A DNA stretch of 64,000 nt from Gordius sp. MW1 (taxonomy: Eukaryota; Nematomorpha; Gordioida; Gordea; Gordiidae). The stretch lies in contig OZ038532.1 of the NCBI GenBank assembly GCA_964036665.1, positions 1,488,001-1,552,000 on the forward strand, written 5' to 3'. The position numbers and the translations under genes are program-made. Position 1 is the stretch's first letter; each line of letters opens with the position of its first letter. Positions 46,561-58,639 of the stretch are shown in pieces. The notes under the pieces were generated by a model. That model did not search any database. It was given only the letters and a program-made list of their open reading frames with translations, and was not told the origin of the DNA.

Positions 46561-47964
46561 GATAGTTAGTTATTACCATAATTGATTTGCGATTTAATTT
46601 TAGATGAAATCTACCAAATCTAAGACTATTATAATAAACTTTTTCGTCCCTAGTATGTATTTTAAAATGAAAAGAAATAAATAAGTAATTATCTCTCTAA
46701 AAAACTTAACTTATAAAGTAGAAGAAGAATGCTAATACAAGCCAAATTTTGGTAATAATAATATTTGATAATTTAATTTCAACATGCTTATTTAAGGTTG
46801 CTTTAGATTCCTTGTTTTTAGAAATTGCCTGCTTCATTTTTAAATACTTTAAAATTCCTTTCTTTAGAAATTGAGTATGAAAATTCTACAATAAAGCTTG
46901 ATGATTAAACTAAGAATTAATAATCCTCATACTTCTGGATGATTCTGACATAGCCAAAAGCAAATATGGTTGGCATCGGCAAAGTAAAAATTATAAAATT
47001 TCGGCCTGCAAATGGCCCATAAACTTGCCGGGCATGGATATGCTTTTTGTTAAAAAAGGATTACGGGCTCGGCTTGCAACGGCTTCAAGGTAACCAAACG
47101 GGTTCGGGCTGTGTCTAGCTATAAGTAGGCTCGACTCCGGCCGACAAAATTATTTGAATAAAGTTTTTATTCTTTAATATAAAGTTATCGTGTGCGTTTT
47201 ATAATGTATATCAAATTTTATTAAAATTTAATTTTTACAATAATGATTTGAAACTTGTGATTCTATAATATGTGGATTCCAAAATATTTATTTTTGTAAC
47301 AAGATTACAAATTAATTAAACTAGATAATTTTTGCTAAATAAAATTAACCTTGAATAGAGTTTTGAATTATACATGACATAAATGTTTTTATACAGTTAC
47401 AAGTGCTGCAAGTGAAAATTAAACTACGGGTCGATATTAGGAAGAAAAAAAACACCTTTGAGATTGATGATTAACATTTATTGAAAATTTTTAACGTAGA
47501 AATAAATGTTTGTTTTTCAATAATGACAAAAAATTTGCATTTAAATAGCAGAAAAATATGAAGTATTTTTGGAAAAGGTCCATGCTGGGCCATAGCTCTG
47601 CAAAACGAGCCGGGCCCGAATATAATTTAGACGGGCCCGGGCCGGGACCGAATTTTTAAATATTTTATACTAATAGGCTAATTTAAGCCTAAAAAGCCCG
47701 TGCAAACTCTAGTTAAAGCAATGACCCTGGTTGGCATATACAGAAAATTTGGAACAAGCTTTGCAAATTGCGTCTTGCAGGAAAGAGCACAGACTGAATT
47801 GAGTCACAATCTTTATTTAACTGTTAAAGATTTTTCTGGGTTCAAACATAATACTGAAGAAATTATTAAGGCTTTTATCAAAAACCCATCGTAGATATTT
47901 AATGTATATAATTTTCATTAATTATGGTTTAAACGAGAATTTTTAAGGCAACATTAAACCCCCT
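45852..47964. repeat. Left arm of large inverted repeat
   Basis: This is the reverse complement of 51126-55250 once the Helitron at 51878-53846 is removed. The arms contain, from outside in, an RTE LINE 3' end, the R1 family core with GC-rich GGGCCCGGGCC runs, and the segment with AATTTGGAACAAGC. Divergence is a few percent to about 10% by eye, with small indels. Confidence 0.9.
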
Positions 47965-50650
47965 TAAAAAGAAGAAAGATAGACATCGTCTGCAAACAAG
48001 AGACGAGATGGAACTGAACCATAGCTTGGGGGTTAAAAGAAGGATACCATCTATTCTACAGTGGGTCACCAAATTTTATAAACGTGGTCGGTATCGTTCT
48101 GACCGTTTCATTCAAAGACAAGATGGTGGAAGTCAAGCGTTGTTCAGACAGGTTAATGTGGGTGAAGATTGCAGATCAAGAGGACCACTAACCGTTATGT
48201 ACGCGTATGCTCTAAAAATTGAGTGTCTGAATTCAGAGAGAGACATAATCTTCGATCTATTGGAAAAGGAGTGGCAAAGTAAGAAAGCTATTATATATTA
48301 AGTCGGATTTTAAAGCCCACGTAGGGAAAGATCTATAAGGCTATGGGCATGGTTTGAAGAACAAATAAGGGGAAATACTTCTCCAAGTATCCCAAGCATA
48401 CTACATGGCGATCGTTCACATGAATTAGAAGTGGGAAGCATTTTAATCAAATTGACTATCTCCTCATACGGCGAAAGGATTTATGGAGTATGAAGGATTG
48501 CAAATTATTGGAGAAGAAATTGTCAGGCAACATCGTCCACTTGTGATAGATCGTCAAAGAAAATTATTTCCCGAAATAAGAAGGGTTTGTCAACCGAATT
48601 CGAACGAAACGCTAAAGGATAGCCGACGATTAATAAATATCGTCAAAAAGCCTCCTCACTCTTGGGTGCAATAAAGTTGCAGGGAGACGATAACTAAGGA
48701 CATGAAGGAAACAGCGATTCGTGTTTTAGGACAGACCAAAGGAGGCAAAGGTATGAATAGGGAACTTAGGTAGTGGGATCAATCGTTGGAAATTTTATCG
48801 AAAGAATGAAAATCTATGTAAATTGTGCATAAATTAAAAAGGTTGTAAGACTGTATAGGGAGGCATGGAGAGCAACGAAAAAGGCCGTTGCAATAGCGAA
48901 AAATGCGGCTTACAACGAGATGGCTAACAAACATGATAAAGGGGGCGATAGGCTTATGTACAAATTGGCCAAGATAAGAGAGAAGAAAAGTTGCTATGTC
49001 GGCGTCCATAAAAATTGTCAAAAACGGGAAGGGTCGAACCTTATTAAAGCTGATTGAAGTAATGGAAAAATGGAAAGGATATTTCAGGGTACTTATGAAT
49101 TTTAGAAAATTATAACCCTCATAATCAATGTTCTTCATATATTTGTTTCTAACACCCTCTGACATTTCCGAAAATAAATTTATGAATTAATTATGAATAT
49201 GGTCAATGACAAAGATTCTTCCCCATATTAATCCAAACTTAAGTATGGTCAAACTCTTTCAGGAGGAAAAAATTAATACATAAATAAACAAGATGCTAAA
49301 AGAAAAAGCTAAGGGCCCAGATGGAATCCCATGGAAGCATGGGTCGAATGTTGAGAAGAAGGAGTCACGACCGTAACGGATCTCTTTAACAAGATATTGG
49401 TAGAAGAGCAGATTCCTATCAATGGAGAACAAGCACGATTATATGCAAAGGAGACCTAGTGAGGCATTTACATAGGTATCAAACTAACTTGTCACTCATT
49501 AAAGCTTATGGAAAGGATCTTAGTAACAAGGCTGTAAAACGAGGTAAAAATATCTGTCAACCAATTCGGATTTGTTGCTGGAAAATTTACAAGCGACCCT
49601 ATCTTCGCACTAAGACATATGGCAAAAAGAGAAGAGACCTACATGTGGTCTTTATCGACTTGCATGACACGGTCCCTCGGGATATAATATCCCTGACGCA
49701 TATGTACGCTTATAAATAATATTTATGATGCCTCAAATTCGTGCGTTAAGACGACAGTTGGAGACTCTAGACCTTTTTGTGTCTAAGGATTACATTAAGG
49801 ATTTGCTCTAAGACCATTTTTATTTTATATAATTATGGACACAATAACGAAAGACATTCATAAGCCATTGCCATGGTGCTGCTATGCCGATGATACAGTA
49901 CTATGCAAAGAGATAAGGGAGAAAGTATTCGAAGAAGCCGGAAAGGGGTAGAATCGCTTAGGGGTATAGTTTGAAGGTAAACGATCGAAAAACGATATAC
50001 ATGAAGATTAACGCTACAGGCACCCCATCGCTAGATGACCATTTAAAGTAGCTAAAGGTAGACAGGTTTACATTTGCGCTGTTACATCAAGAGGGTGGTG
50101 GCATAACAGACTTCAATGCCGGAACTCAAACAAAATGGCAATGGCAAAGTATATCCGGTGATATGCCCGAGAAGAAAATGCCAATATGGGTGATGGGCAA
50201 AACTCACAAATCGATCGCAAGACCGGTGTTACTCTTTAGAAGTGAAACATGGACATTAAGCACCACGGGAAAAAGCCATTACTAGCCACGGAGTTAAGAA
50301 TGATATGTTTGAGCTTGGACTATACTAAGCTCGACCATATGACGAATGACTTTCTCATGACAAAAATAAGTATTTAACCCACTTCGAACATAATAAACGA
50401 AAATCGAATGAGGTGGTATGGGCATATACTAAGAAGGGAAACGAATGATGTAAATCGAAAAGAACTGGACATGGAGGCACCGGGGAAGAGAGGAAGGGAA
50501 CGACCTCGTGTCGCGTGGAAAGGGCAGGTCGACAAAGTTATAAAAACAAAAGAGGTTAATCAAGACACGGCGCTTACCCGATCAAGATGGAAGAAATTCA
50601 TCAAAACAAGCCCCACGGTTGTGGGGTCAAATACTTGATAAAAAGAAGGA
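47964..50650 (+). pseudogene. RTE-clade LINE in the spacer of the inverted repeat
   Basis: From the left, IDIVCKQETRWNG (48-50 bp in) is the endonuclease N-terminal motif, and RRSDRLMWVKI-like debris follows. The linker with AKKAVAIAKNAAYNEM-like residues lies near 48870-48915. RT blocks follow: ILVEEQIP, GIKLTCHSLKLMERIL (about 49480-49515), QFGFVAGKFTSDPIFALR (about 49560-49615), DLHVVFIDL (49635), and CYADDTVL (about 49880) with the catalytic YADD kept. The 3' end has GSETWT-like and KRGRERPRVAW (50487-50520) motifs. Many frameshifts disrupt it. It ends in an A/G-rich tail near 50640-50660. The next 470 bp to 51125 have no recognised gene. Confidence 0.8.
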
Positions 50651-52078
50651 GATTAAAAAGATTCAAATATATATAAGATGTGTTTGTGTGTCAACAAAAC
50701 AACCGCTGTTTAAATATAAGTTTGCGTTAGATATAGTAATAAAATAGTTAGTTACTGCATCTTCTCTCCCATTAATAGTTGAGTTAGGTTAGGGTATTAC
50801 TACTTCATCAGAACTCATATTAGTTCGGTTTGTTTATATAATATATAAATGCTAAGGATTTAAATATGCACAAATATATATATTAACTTACATTCCTTAA
50901 GGGTCACTTATATTTAATTCAACAAGGTAAATTTATTATAGTTTAGATTTCACGTGGCTACTTGGGTGTGATAATTATTCAGCATGAAAGTATTCTAATT
51001 ATATTAATTACAATCAACATCTAAATGTCAGTGGCTTAAGCAGGATTGCCTAGATAAATTACTATTAAACAAAACTTAATAAAAATTGTGTAAATCAGCG
51101 GTTAGGGAATTATGTATAAGGAGAAGGGGGGTTTCATGTTGCCTTAAAATTTTCGTTTAAACCATAATTAATTAAAATTATATACACTTAATATCTACGA
51201 TGGGTTTTTGATAAAAATGCATCATTAATAATTACTTTAGTATTATGTTTGAACCCAGAAAAATCTTTAACAGTTAAATAAAGATTGTAACCCAATTCAG
51301 TCTGTGTTCTTTCCTGCAAGACGCAATTTGCAAAGCTCGTTCCAAATTTTCTGTATACGCCAACCAGGGTCATTGCTTAAACTAGAGATATGCACGGGCT
51401 TAGGCTTAAATTAGCCTATTAGTATAAAAAATTTAAAAATTTGGTCACGACCCGGGAATTATATTCGGGCCTGGCTCGCTTCGCAGAGCACGGGCCCAGC
51501 ATGGACCCTTTCCAAAAATACTTCATATTTTTCTGCCTTTTTATATGCAAATTTTTTGTCATTATTAAAAAACAAACATTTATTTCTACGTTAAAATTTT
51601 TCAATAAATGTTAATCATCAATCTCAAAGGTGTTTTTTTTCTTCCTAATATCGACCCGTAGTTTAATTTTCACTTGCAGCACTTGTAACTGTATAAAATC
51701 ATTTATGTCATATATAATTCAAGACTCTATTCAAGGTTAATTTTACTTAGCAAAAATTATCTTGTTTTCTTAATTTTCAACCTTATTACAAAAAGAAAAT
51801 ATTTTGGAATCCACATATAATAGAATCACAAGTTTAAAATCATCATTGTAAAAATTAAATTATAATCAAATTTGATATCTCTATTCTCTATATATAAAAA
51901 TGTAACTCCGTTTTCTTTGTTTCTAACAACTCCTAAAGTTCTCGCCGATTGCCACCAAATTTAACCAGATCATTGCCGTAGCATCGTAGATGGTTTATAT
52001 ATACTTTTTATTGACCTAAGTAATAGGATGGTCAAGTTTTTTTGTTTTATACGTTTTGACACTCAATAAAGACGTCAT

Positions 52079-53545
52079 ATGACGTCATACAGGGATACTG
52101 TAAAATTCAACGATGTAAATAATCTTTCATATATAAAGGGCTCAAGTATTCTTTTTTTTATAAATATTCTATTTATGAACATATCAGCAAAGATATTTGG
52201 CCCCGCACGTTGCTGGATGTATTTGAATGAGTGGCAAATGCGAGCACATGCTCACATTTTGATTTAATTCATCGACATACCTCCTGAAGACATCGATAAT
52301 AATTTATGCAGAAATTTCAAATCCGTGTACTGATAAATTATTGTTTCATACTAGCTGTGCCCAGCCAAGCGTTGCTTTGGCTTAGTTTTATTAGCTAAAT
52401 AATTAGTATGAATTAATAGAACATATATGAAAAAATTTGGGTCATCTGTAGGAGAGTTTATGATGTATAAAATAGAATGCTATATCATTGAAATAAATAT
52501 TAGTTAATTTAATTATAGGAAAAGGCATATTTATTCAAAATTTAATAGATTTGTAACAGTTTCAAATACTTATAAAGTAATTGTTAATTTTAAACATATC
52601 ATGGCCCATGTGGATATTTTAATCGATCATCGCTGTCGTGTATATATAGTAAATTCAAGGAAGACTGAATTCTTTCAACTGCGACTGATGTTGCTTAATG
52701 GCACCGGCTCATTGTCATTTCACGATATATGTAAAGTAAATGGACAACAATATCTAGCGTATAAAGATGCATGCATTACAATAGGCTTGCAAGAAGACGA
52801 CAACAATCGGAACAATATTCTTACTGAAGCAGCATTCTGATCATATCGACATCCTTCAAGGTGCAACGTTTTAACGTTATCATTCAGCGACGCAATGTAT
52901 GATGAAGTATTTTGATAGCTATAGGATCTTTGCATTGTCATTGTTATTTTGTTATGAGTTAACCAAATCGATGAACATTTGATTTACTCAACACTGATAT
53001 GAGTCTTAAACTGCAGTATAATACTTTAATGGCAGCGATTGTTACTCGCAATGTCCCACCACTAACTGATGAACAAAAAACCATTTACGACCGCATTATG
53101 CTGATAGTTTCGGCAGGACAAGGGGTTTCTTTTTTTATGTATGCATCAGGTGGAACTGGCAAAACATTTCTCATTTCGATAATTCTTGCCGAGATACGAT
53201 AAAAAAATGGAATCGCATTGGTTGTGTCATTAAAATATTAATGAAAAACTCGAAGTCAGCATTTTTGAACAAGTTCCGAGGTGCACATGTATGCTTCCAC
53301 GAATCCCTATGATTCCCACATATGTGCCGATTGAATTCATATGCATTAAATTTCCAATTAGGTTGGCATTTGCAATGACAATCAATAAGGCGCAAGGCCA
53401 AACGATGTCTATTTGTAGCTTAGATTTTGCCACACCATGCTTTTCTCACGGACAGCTATATGTGGCATGTTCTCGCGTGGCTAAACCATCCAGTTTGTTT
53501 GTGTTGACTAAAGACGGACCACAATATTTACTTCATCGCACTTAG
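52079..53545 (+). pseudogene. Helitron Rep-helicase remnant, internally deleted
   Basis: The Rep region at about 52180-52350 reads KIFGPARCWMYLNEWQ, MRAHAHILI and, after a frame change, AEISNPCTDKLLFH. The usual motif is an EWQ-x-RGLPHAHIL type with metal-binding His residues. The Rep-to-helicase linker at 52601-52840 has RRCRVYIVNSRK-like and FFQLRLMLLNG, KVNGQQYLAYKDAC. The PIF1 helicase at 52999-53202 keeps Walker A (GGTGKTF). The last helicase motifs at 53291-53545 include AFAMTINKAQGQTM and GQLYVACSRVAKPSSL. The Rep catalytic YxxxY part and the central helicase motifs are missing. It is non-functional. Confidence 0.85.
52350..52387 (-). repeat. Inverted Helitron 3'-end copy
   Basis: ACTAGCTGTGCCCAGCCAAG and the following GCGTTGCTTTGGCTTAGT are the reverse complement of the 3' end at 53811-53847, with two mismatches in 37. 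Similarity continues weakly for about 100 bp. It interrupts the Rep remnant exactly after the LLFH codons. Confidence 0.75.
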
Positions 53546-54499
53546 AGGTTGATGATGAATTATTTTTTAATCGTCATAATTCAATGTGTATATAGGTTTC
53601 AAAAATGATTTATTAAAGTACAATATAAAGAATGAATTAATATATTAGTGAATTGTCACTATATTTTTTCCCAACATTGTCACAACGCTCCATTCTTATT
53701 TCAATCATAACCACATGCCCATACACTGATAGTATTTTTTAGAAATAAGCTGACCTAAATTCTTTTATATATTTCCTATTGATAGGTACCAATTGTTTAG
53801 CCAAATAAGAACTAAGCCAAAGCAACGCTTGGCCGGGAACAGCTAGTACATTATAAAAAGCACACAATTACTTTACATTAAAAATAAAAACATTATTTAA
53901 ATAATTTTGTCAGCCGGAGTCGAGCCTACTTATAGCTAGACCCAGTCCGAACCCGTTTGGTTACCTTGAAGCCGTTGCACGCCTAGCCCGTAATCCTTTT
54001 TTAACAAAAAGCATATCCATGCCCGGCAAGTTTATGGGCCATTTGCAGGCCGAAATTTTATAATTTTTACTTTGCCGATGCCAACCATATTTGCTTTTGG
54101 CTATGTCAAAATCTTCCAGAAGTATGAGGATTATGTTTAATCATCAAGCTTTATTGTAGAATTTTCATACTCAATTTCTAAAGAAAGGAATTTTAAAGTA
54201 TTTAAAAATGAAGCAGGCAATTTTTAAAAACAAGGAATCTAAAGCAACCTTAAATAAGCATATTGAAATTAAATTATCAAATATTATTATTACCAAAATT
54301 TGGCTTGTATTAGCATTCTTCTTCTATTTTATAGGTTAAGTTTTTAAAATAGATAATTAATTATTTATTTCTTTTCATTTTAAAATACATACTAGGGACG
54401 AATAAGTTTATTATAATAGTCTTAGAATTGGTAGATTTCATCTAAAATTAAATCGCAAATCAATTATGGTAATAACTAACTATCGAAGAGCCTTATTAA

Positions 54500-55250
54500 T
54501 CTCATTAAGTTTTCCACAAAAGTATTCGAAGAAGCCAAGTGGTCAAAAGGCAAAACGGTATGCATGGAAATTAACGTTACAGGCACCCCATCGCTGGATG
54601 ACCATCTAAAGTACCAAAAAGTAAACTTGTTTACATATCTCGGCCCGATGCTACATCAAGGAGGTTGCGCAAAAGAAGTCAACGCCCGGATCCAATAATG
54701 GCTCAAGTGGCGAAATATATTCGGTGTGATGTGCGACAAAAAAATTTCAACATGGCTGAAGAGCAAAGCTTACAAACCTATCGTAAGACAGTTGTTACTC
54801 TATGGAAGTTAAACATGGGCTTTAAACACCACGGAAGTAAAGCTATTACAAGGAATTGAGATGAGAATGATACGGTGGAGCTTGAGGTACACTAAACTCG
54901 ACCATATGACGAATGACTTTCTCGTGACAAAAATAAGTATTCACCCTATGGCGGATATGATTAACGAAAATTGACTAAGGAGGTATGGGCATATACTAAA
55001 AAGGGAGACCAATGATGTAAATCTAAAAATAATAGGCATGGAATTACCGGAGAAGAGAGGAAGAGAGGACGAGAAGAAGAAAGGAAGTAAGGAAGAGGGC
55101 TACCTCCTATCACATGAAAAAGGCAAGTCGACAAATTTATGAAAACAAAAGACATTAATCAAGACATAGCATTTACCCGGCCAAGTCTCAAGAAACTTAT
55201 CAAAACAAACCCCACGACTGTGGGATCAAATACTTAAAAAAAAAGAAGAA
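54500..55250 (+). pseudogene. RTE LINE 3' end in right arm
   Basis: The reading includes KVNLFTYLGPMLHQGG-like residues (about 54620-54665), then KRSQRPDPIMAQVAKYIRCD (54668 on). Further debris covers the C-terminal domain and ends in an A-rich tail at 55225-55250. It is the mirror copy of 45852-46560. Confidence 0.7.
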
Positions 55251-55339
55251 GTTTTCCTTTTAAATTTTTTATCAATGGGCGGACTTCTAACGCGAAAACC
55301 CAAACCCCCATCTTCCCCCTCTCCCTTTCCCTACGCCAC

Positions 55340-55530
55340 TGTTAAATGTGAATCACAAAATAAAAAATACATAACTATATGGTCAATAATAGAGTTTTAA
55401 AGTCAAGATTTCGCTGATTAAATCTCGTATCGTCTTGTCTTAAAGATGAAATTCTCGTCCCGATCTCGACTTAAAACTCTCTAAACGAGATCAAGATTTT
55501 CTCGGATTTTCTGCATCACTATTAAGATTT
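55340..55530 (-). repeat. CTCG-repeat family, inverted copy
   Basis: It contains AAATCTCGTATCGTCTTGTC and CTCGTCCCGATCTCGAC and ends TTTCTGCATCACTA, the inverted form of the TAGTGATGCAGAA start. Directly left, at about 55255-55345, is a C-rich stretch ending CCCTACGCCACTG, an end of the 6239-type family. Positions 55531-56229 hold no recognised gene. Confidence 0.65.
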
Positions 55531-56416
55531 ACCATATACTAGTACAAATTCACTTTAATGTTCAGCTAACTTTTTTGTTCACCGAATTTAAAAATTTATA
55601 TTAAAATATATATTTTTCCTATGTTTCAAACTAATTATTATCAATTCTATTAATAGACTAATTGCAAGATTATTAAGTTTGAAGTAATCTTTGAAATTTG
55701 AGTCAGATTATTTTAATTTAATATTTTAGGCTCTAACAATCAGCTTAACAGCTCTGATTCATCACCAAAGCCCTGCAAAATTGTTTTTCATCAACCCGAG
55801 TCAAATTTTACCCCTTAGCAACTTTTGAGACTAGAACAAAAAATAAGTATAGACTTTGTTTCTTGGGGCTGGTACTTTGGGTAATTTAAATACCTCTCAA
55901 TATCAAGCACTTTTATTTTCGTTCAACTCCGCCATGAAACTTTTTGTGTATATGTAATTTAGGGGAATCAAAAGAGGGAATTAGACTATACTTAAAGAAG
56001 ATTTAATAATATATCATGAAAACATTAAGCCTTATATCCTAATCAAAGTTAATGTTTAAAAAATAAAACCAGCGTGGATCACTACTTATGATTTATGTTA
56101 CCAATACTGCGACTAAAATTGTGTTAAATAACTCATTTTAAATAAAGTAAAAATTCTACAAAGCAATCAAAATTTTTAAATTGTAAATTTTCTTTGATAA
56201 TTTTAGATGATATACAAAAAATTACATACACGGCTGTAATAAATGAGTATACAATGTTATTACCTAAACATATTTATATAAAACAACATGGCATTAACAC
56301 GTTACAATGTAATGAATTGCGCATTATTGGGATCTTATGATACATTTGAATAAACTATAAATCGGAACTTCAAGCGTTGTAATATTGGCGACGAGGTAAA
56401 ACTATTATAAATATTA

Positions 56417-57255
56417 ATGCCAAGAATGGATGAGCAACTGAAAAGAATATCCATGGCTGAATTCAATCCAGAAATTCATTCAATTGAAGATTATCTGTAC
56501 AATTTAGATGCCATCCTAGACATAAAAGGAATTAAATCTAGTCCAATAGTTAAAAAGAAGATAGTTTTGGCATACATAGGATTACCAATAATCAAGGAAC
56601 TGAGGGAAATTTTATATCCCATGACTTTAAATGATGCAAAATGGGAAAATCTTGAAAAGGCCTTATATCAAAGATATCAACCAATGAAAACTATTTTTGC
56701 TCATAGGTTAGATTTGATGAACTTAAGCAGATTGCCTGGTGAAAGTATTTTAGAATTGTCAAAATGAATTAGAATATGCTTAAGTAAATGTGTATACAAG
56801 CATGACTTGATGAAAGAGCCCGAGATCATTTTATCTTTGCCCTTAAATTTAAACAACTAGAGATGGAACTTAAGACAAAATATCGTGATACTCTAGATGA
56901 GGAAGGCAAGCCTCTTACGTTTGAAAGAATAATAAATATGGCTTTATTTATGGAGAGGGCTGAAGTAGAGACAAATGGTGATTCTGAGGAAAGATTTTTT
57001 AAACTAAAATATGACACTAAGAAACAGTTGAATGATCACAACAAGAATGATAACAAAACATTATTTAAATGTTCAAGGTGTCTAAAACAACATGCAAAAT
57101 TTCGTTGTCCAGCCTTTACAGCAACATGCTTCAGATGTCAAAAGAAAGGTCATTTTGCTATAGCTTGTCGTAGTGTATTAAATCAAATGACTCTCAAAAA
57201 TGATAATGATGATTCTGGTGATTCTATCAAGCGTGTATGTCAAATATATAAATGA
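56417..57255 (+). pseudogene. Element D gag
   Basis: The first frame (56417-56767) starts MPRMDEQLKRISMAEFNPE and continues with a capsid-like helical region and LSRLPGESILEL. After a stop and frame change, 56863-57255 carries two CX2C knuckle clusters: CSRCLKQHAKFRC and the canonical CFRCQKKGHFAIAC. The capsid frame break lies between 56764 and 56863. The spacing of the first cluster (CX2CX4HX4C-like) suggests a double zinc knuckle. Confidence 0.85.
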
Positions 57256-57573
57256 GCCACAATAGAGGTTAAATTAAATGGTCAAAATTTCATAATGGAA
57301 TATGACACGGGGGCTCAGATTAGTCTTATCAACCTTAAAATGTGGAAACAAATAGGCAGACCCAGATTGACCAAATGTATGTCTCCCAAAGCTTATGGTA
57401 ACCAGCCAGTAGAAACGCTGGGCAAAACATTATTAAATGTCCAGATGGGGAAAATTAATCATAATTTGACAGCTGTGGTTACAAAGACAGATGATGTCCC
57501 CTTGTTTGGATTACCATGGATTATAAAATTGGGATTAAATATTCCACAAGAAGTAAAAATCATCAAAAAATAG
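57255..57573 (+). pseudogene. Element D aspartic protease
   Basis: The frame from 57295 reads MEYDTGAQISLIN, with the DTG catalytic triad. Downstream, LFGLPWIIKLGLN is the usual C-terminal hydrophobic motif (LLG-x-x-W type). A stop at 57571-57573 precedes a direct junction to integrase, where reverse transcriptase should start. Confidence 0.85.
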
Positions 57574-57574
57574 A

Positions 57575-58459
57575 TGCAACAAGTCCGAAGTTCCACTGTA
57601 TTCGTGGAATGTAACAGAACAGCCTTGGGAACGTATACATATGGGCTACGCGGGTCCCATAGATGGATATTTTTGGTGCATAGCTGTTGATTCATATTCA
57701 AAATGGGTCGAAGTGCAGCTACAAAATAGCTCCACCACTACAACGACCATTAAAACCATGCGCCAATGGTTTGCAAGATGGGGAGTTCCAAAACAGATCG
57801 TTACAGACAACGGTCCTCAGTTTCGAAATTATGAAATGGAACAATTTTGCGAATCCTTAAACATAAAACACATCAGATCTACGCCGTATCATCCAAAAAC
57901 AAATGGATTGGTGGAAAGAGCTATTAGAACTATAAAGAGCAAGCATGCAGGGAATATACCAAAGATCCCGAGTCATGTATGCTTGACGTGTTGATGGGGT
58001 ATAGAATCAGTGAACACTCATCAACTGAAAGAACACCGTCGAAAGTGATGATGGAGAGAAACCTAAAAATGTCACTCGATTGGATACAACCAACAATCGG
58101 CAATTACATAGAACAAAAGACTGAGAAAAGTGAAAACAGGCAAAGGGATAAAGCTGTTACCAGAGAGTTTATTCCAGGTCAGGCTGTATGGGTAAAAAAT
58201 GAGATCAAAAAAGGATGGCGGCTGGGTTAAGCTAAATGGACCTTATTCCTACGTGGTCAATACGATGAATAGAACCGTGAAAAAGCATAGTGACCAGCTA
58301 AGGGAACGATACCAGCCAACCAAGAATGTTAGAGAAGAGAGCGATGACGAAATAAATTGCGATGACGAAGGCGTTGAAGGTATCGTTACAGAAAGCACAG
58401 GGCCTCGAAGGTCAAATCGAGAAATACATCCTCCTAAGCGGCTTATTCAAGAAATTTAG
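57575..58459 (+). pseudogene. Element D integrase
   Basis: The core begins near 57640 with GYFWCIAVDSYSKWVEV (first Asp). Then VTDNGPQFRNYEM (second) and HPKTNGLVERAIRTIK (Glu) complete the D,D,E set. A frame change near 57980 leads to LMGYRISEHSSTERTPSKVM and a C-terminal VWVKNEIKKGWRLG region. The last frame to 58459 ends with RRSNREIHPPKR, a basic tail also seen at the end of element B. The zinc-binding HHCC part is absent with the deletion. Confidence 0.85.
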
Positions 58460-58639
58460 TTCTAACTAAAATTAGCGAAGGGAAATGTAATAAATGAGTA
58501 TACAATGTTATTACCTAAACATATTTATATAAAACAACATGGCATTAACACGTGACAATGTAATGAATTGCGCATTATAGGGATCTTATGATATATTTGA
58601 ATAAACTATAAATCGGAATTTCAAGCGTTTAATAACGGC

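Larger units (their letters stand above)
51878..53846 (+). mobile_element. Helitron with precise A^T insertion site
   Basis: The 5' end is TCTCTATTCTCTATATATAA. The 3' end has a GCCAA/TTGGC hairpin followed by GGGAACAGCTAG. The flanks are A on the left and T on the right. The opposite palindrome arm gives the empty site GATA-TACATT, confirming insertion between A and T with no target duplication, as expected of Helitrons. It contains Rep and helicase remnants in one orientation and a second, inverted Helitron-like 3' end at 52350-52387. Confidence 0.9.
51126..55250. repeat. Right arm of large inverted repeat
   Basis: Positions 51126-51877 and 53847-55250 pair with 47964 down to about 45852 in reverse complement. 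The only long non-homologous part is the Helitron at 51878-53846. The outermost part includes a GACTGTGGGATCAAATACTT block missing from the left arm. Confidence 0.9.
56235..58634 (+). mobile_element. LTR element D (Ty3/gypsy-like), RT and RNase H deleted
   Basis: LTRs of 150 and 149 bp start TGTAATAAATGAG and end AATA (56235-56384 and 58486-58634). The target duplication ACGGC lies at 56230-56234 and 58635-58639. The primer site TGGCGACGAGG begins at 56386, one base after the LTR. It is complementary to the 3' end of a serine tRNA of the GCT type. A purine-rich GCGAAGGGAAA precedes the 3' LTR. Internal order is gag, protease, then integrase. Nothing of RT or RNase H remains. Total 2400 bp. 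Confidence 0.93.
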
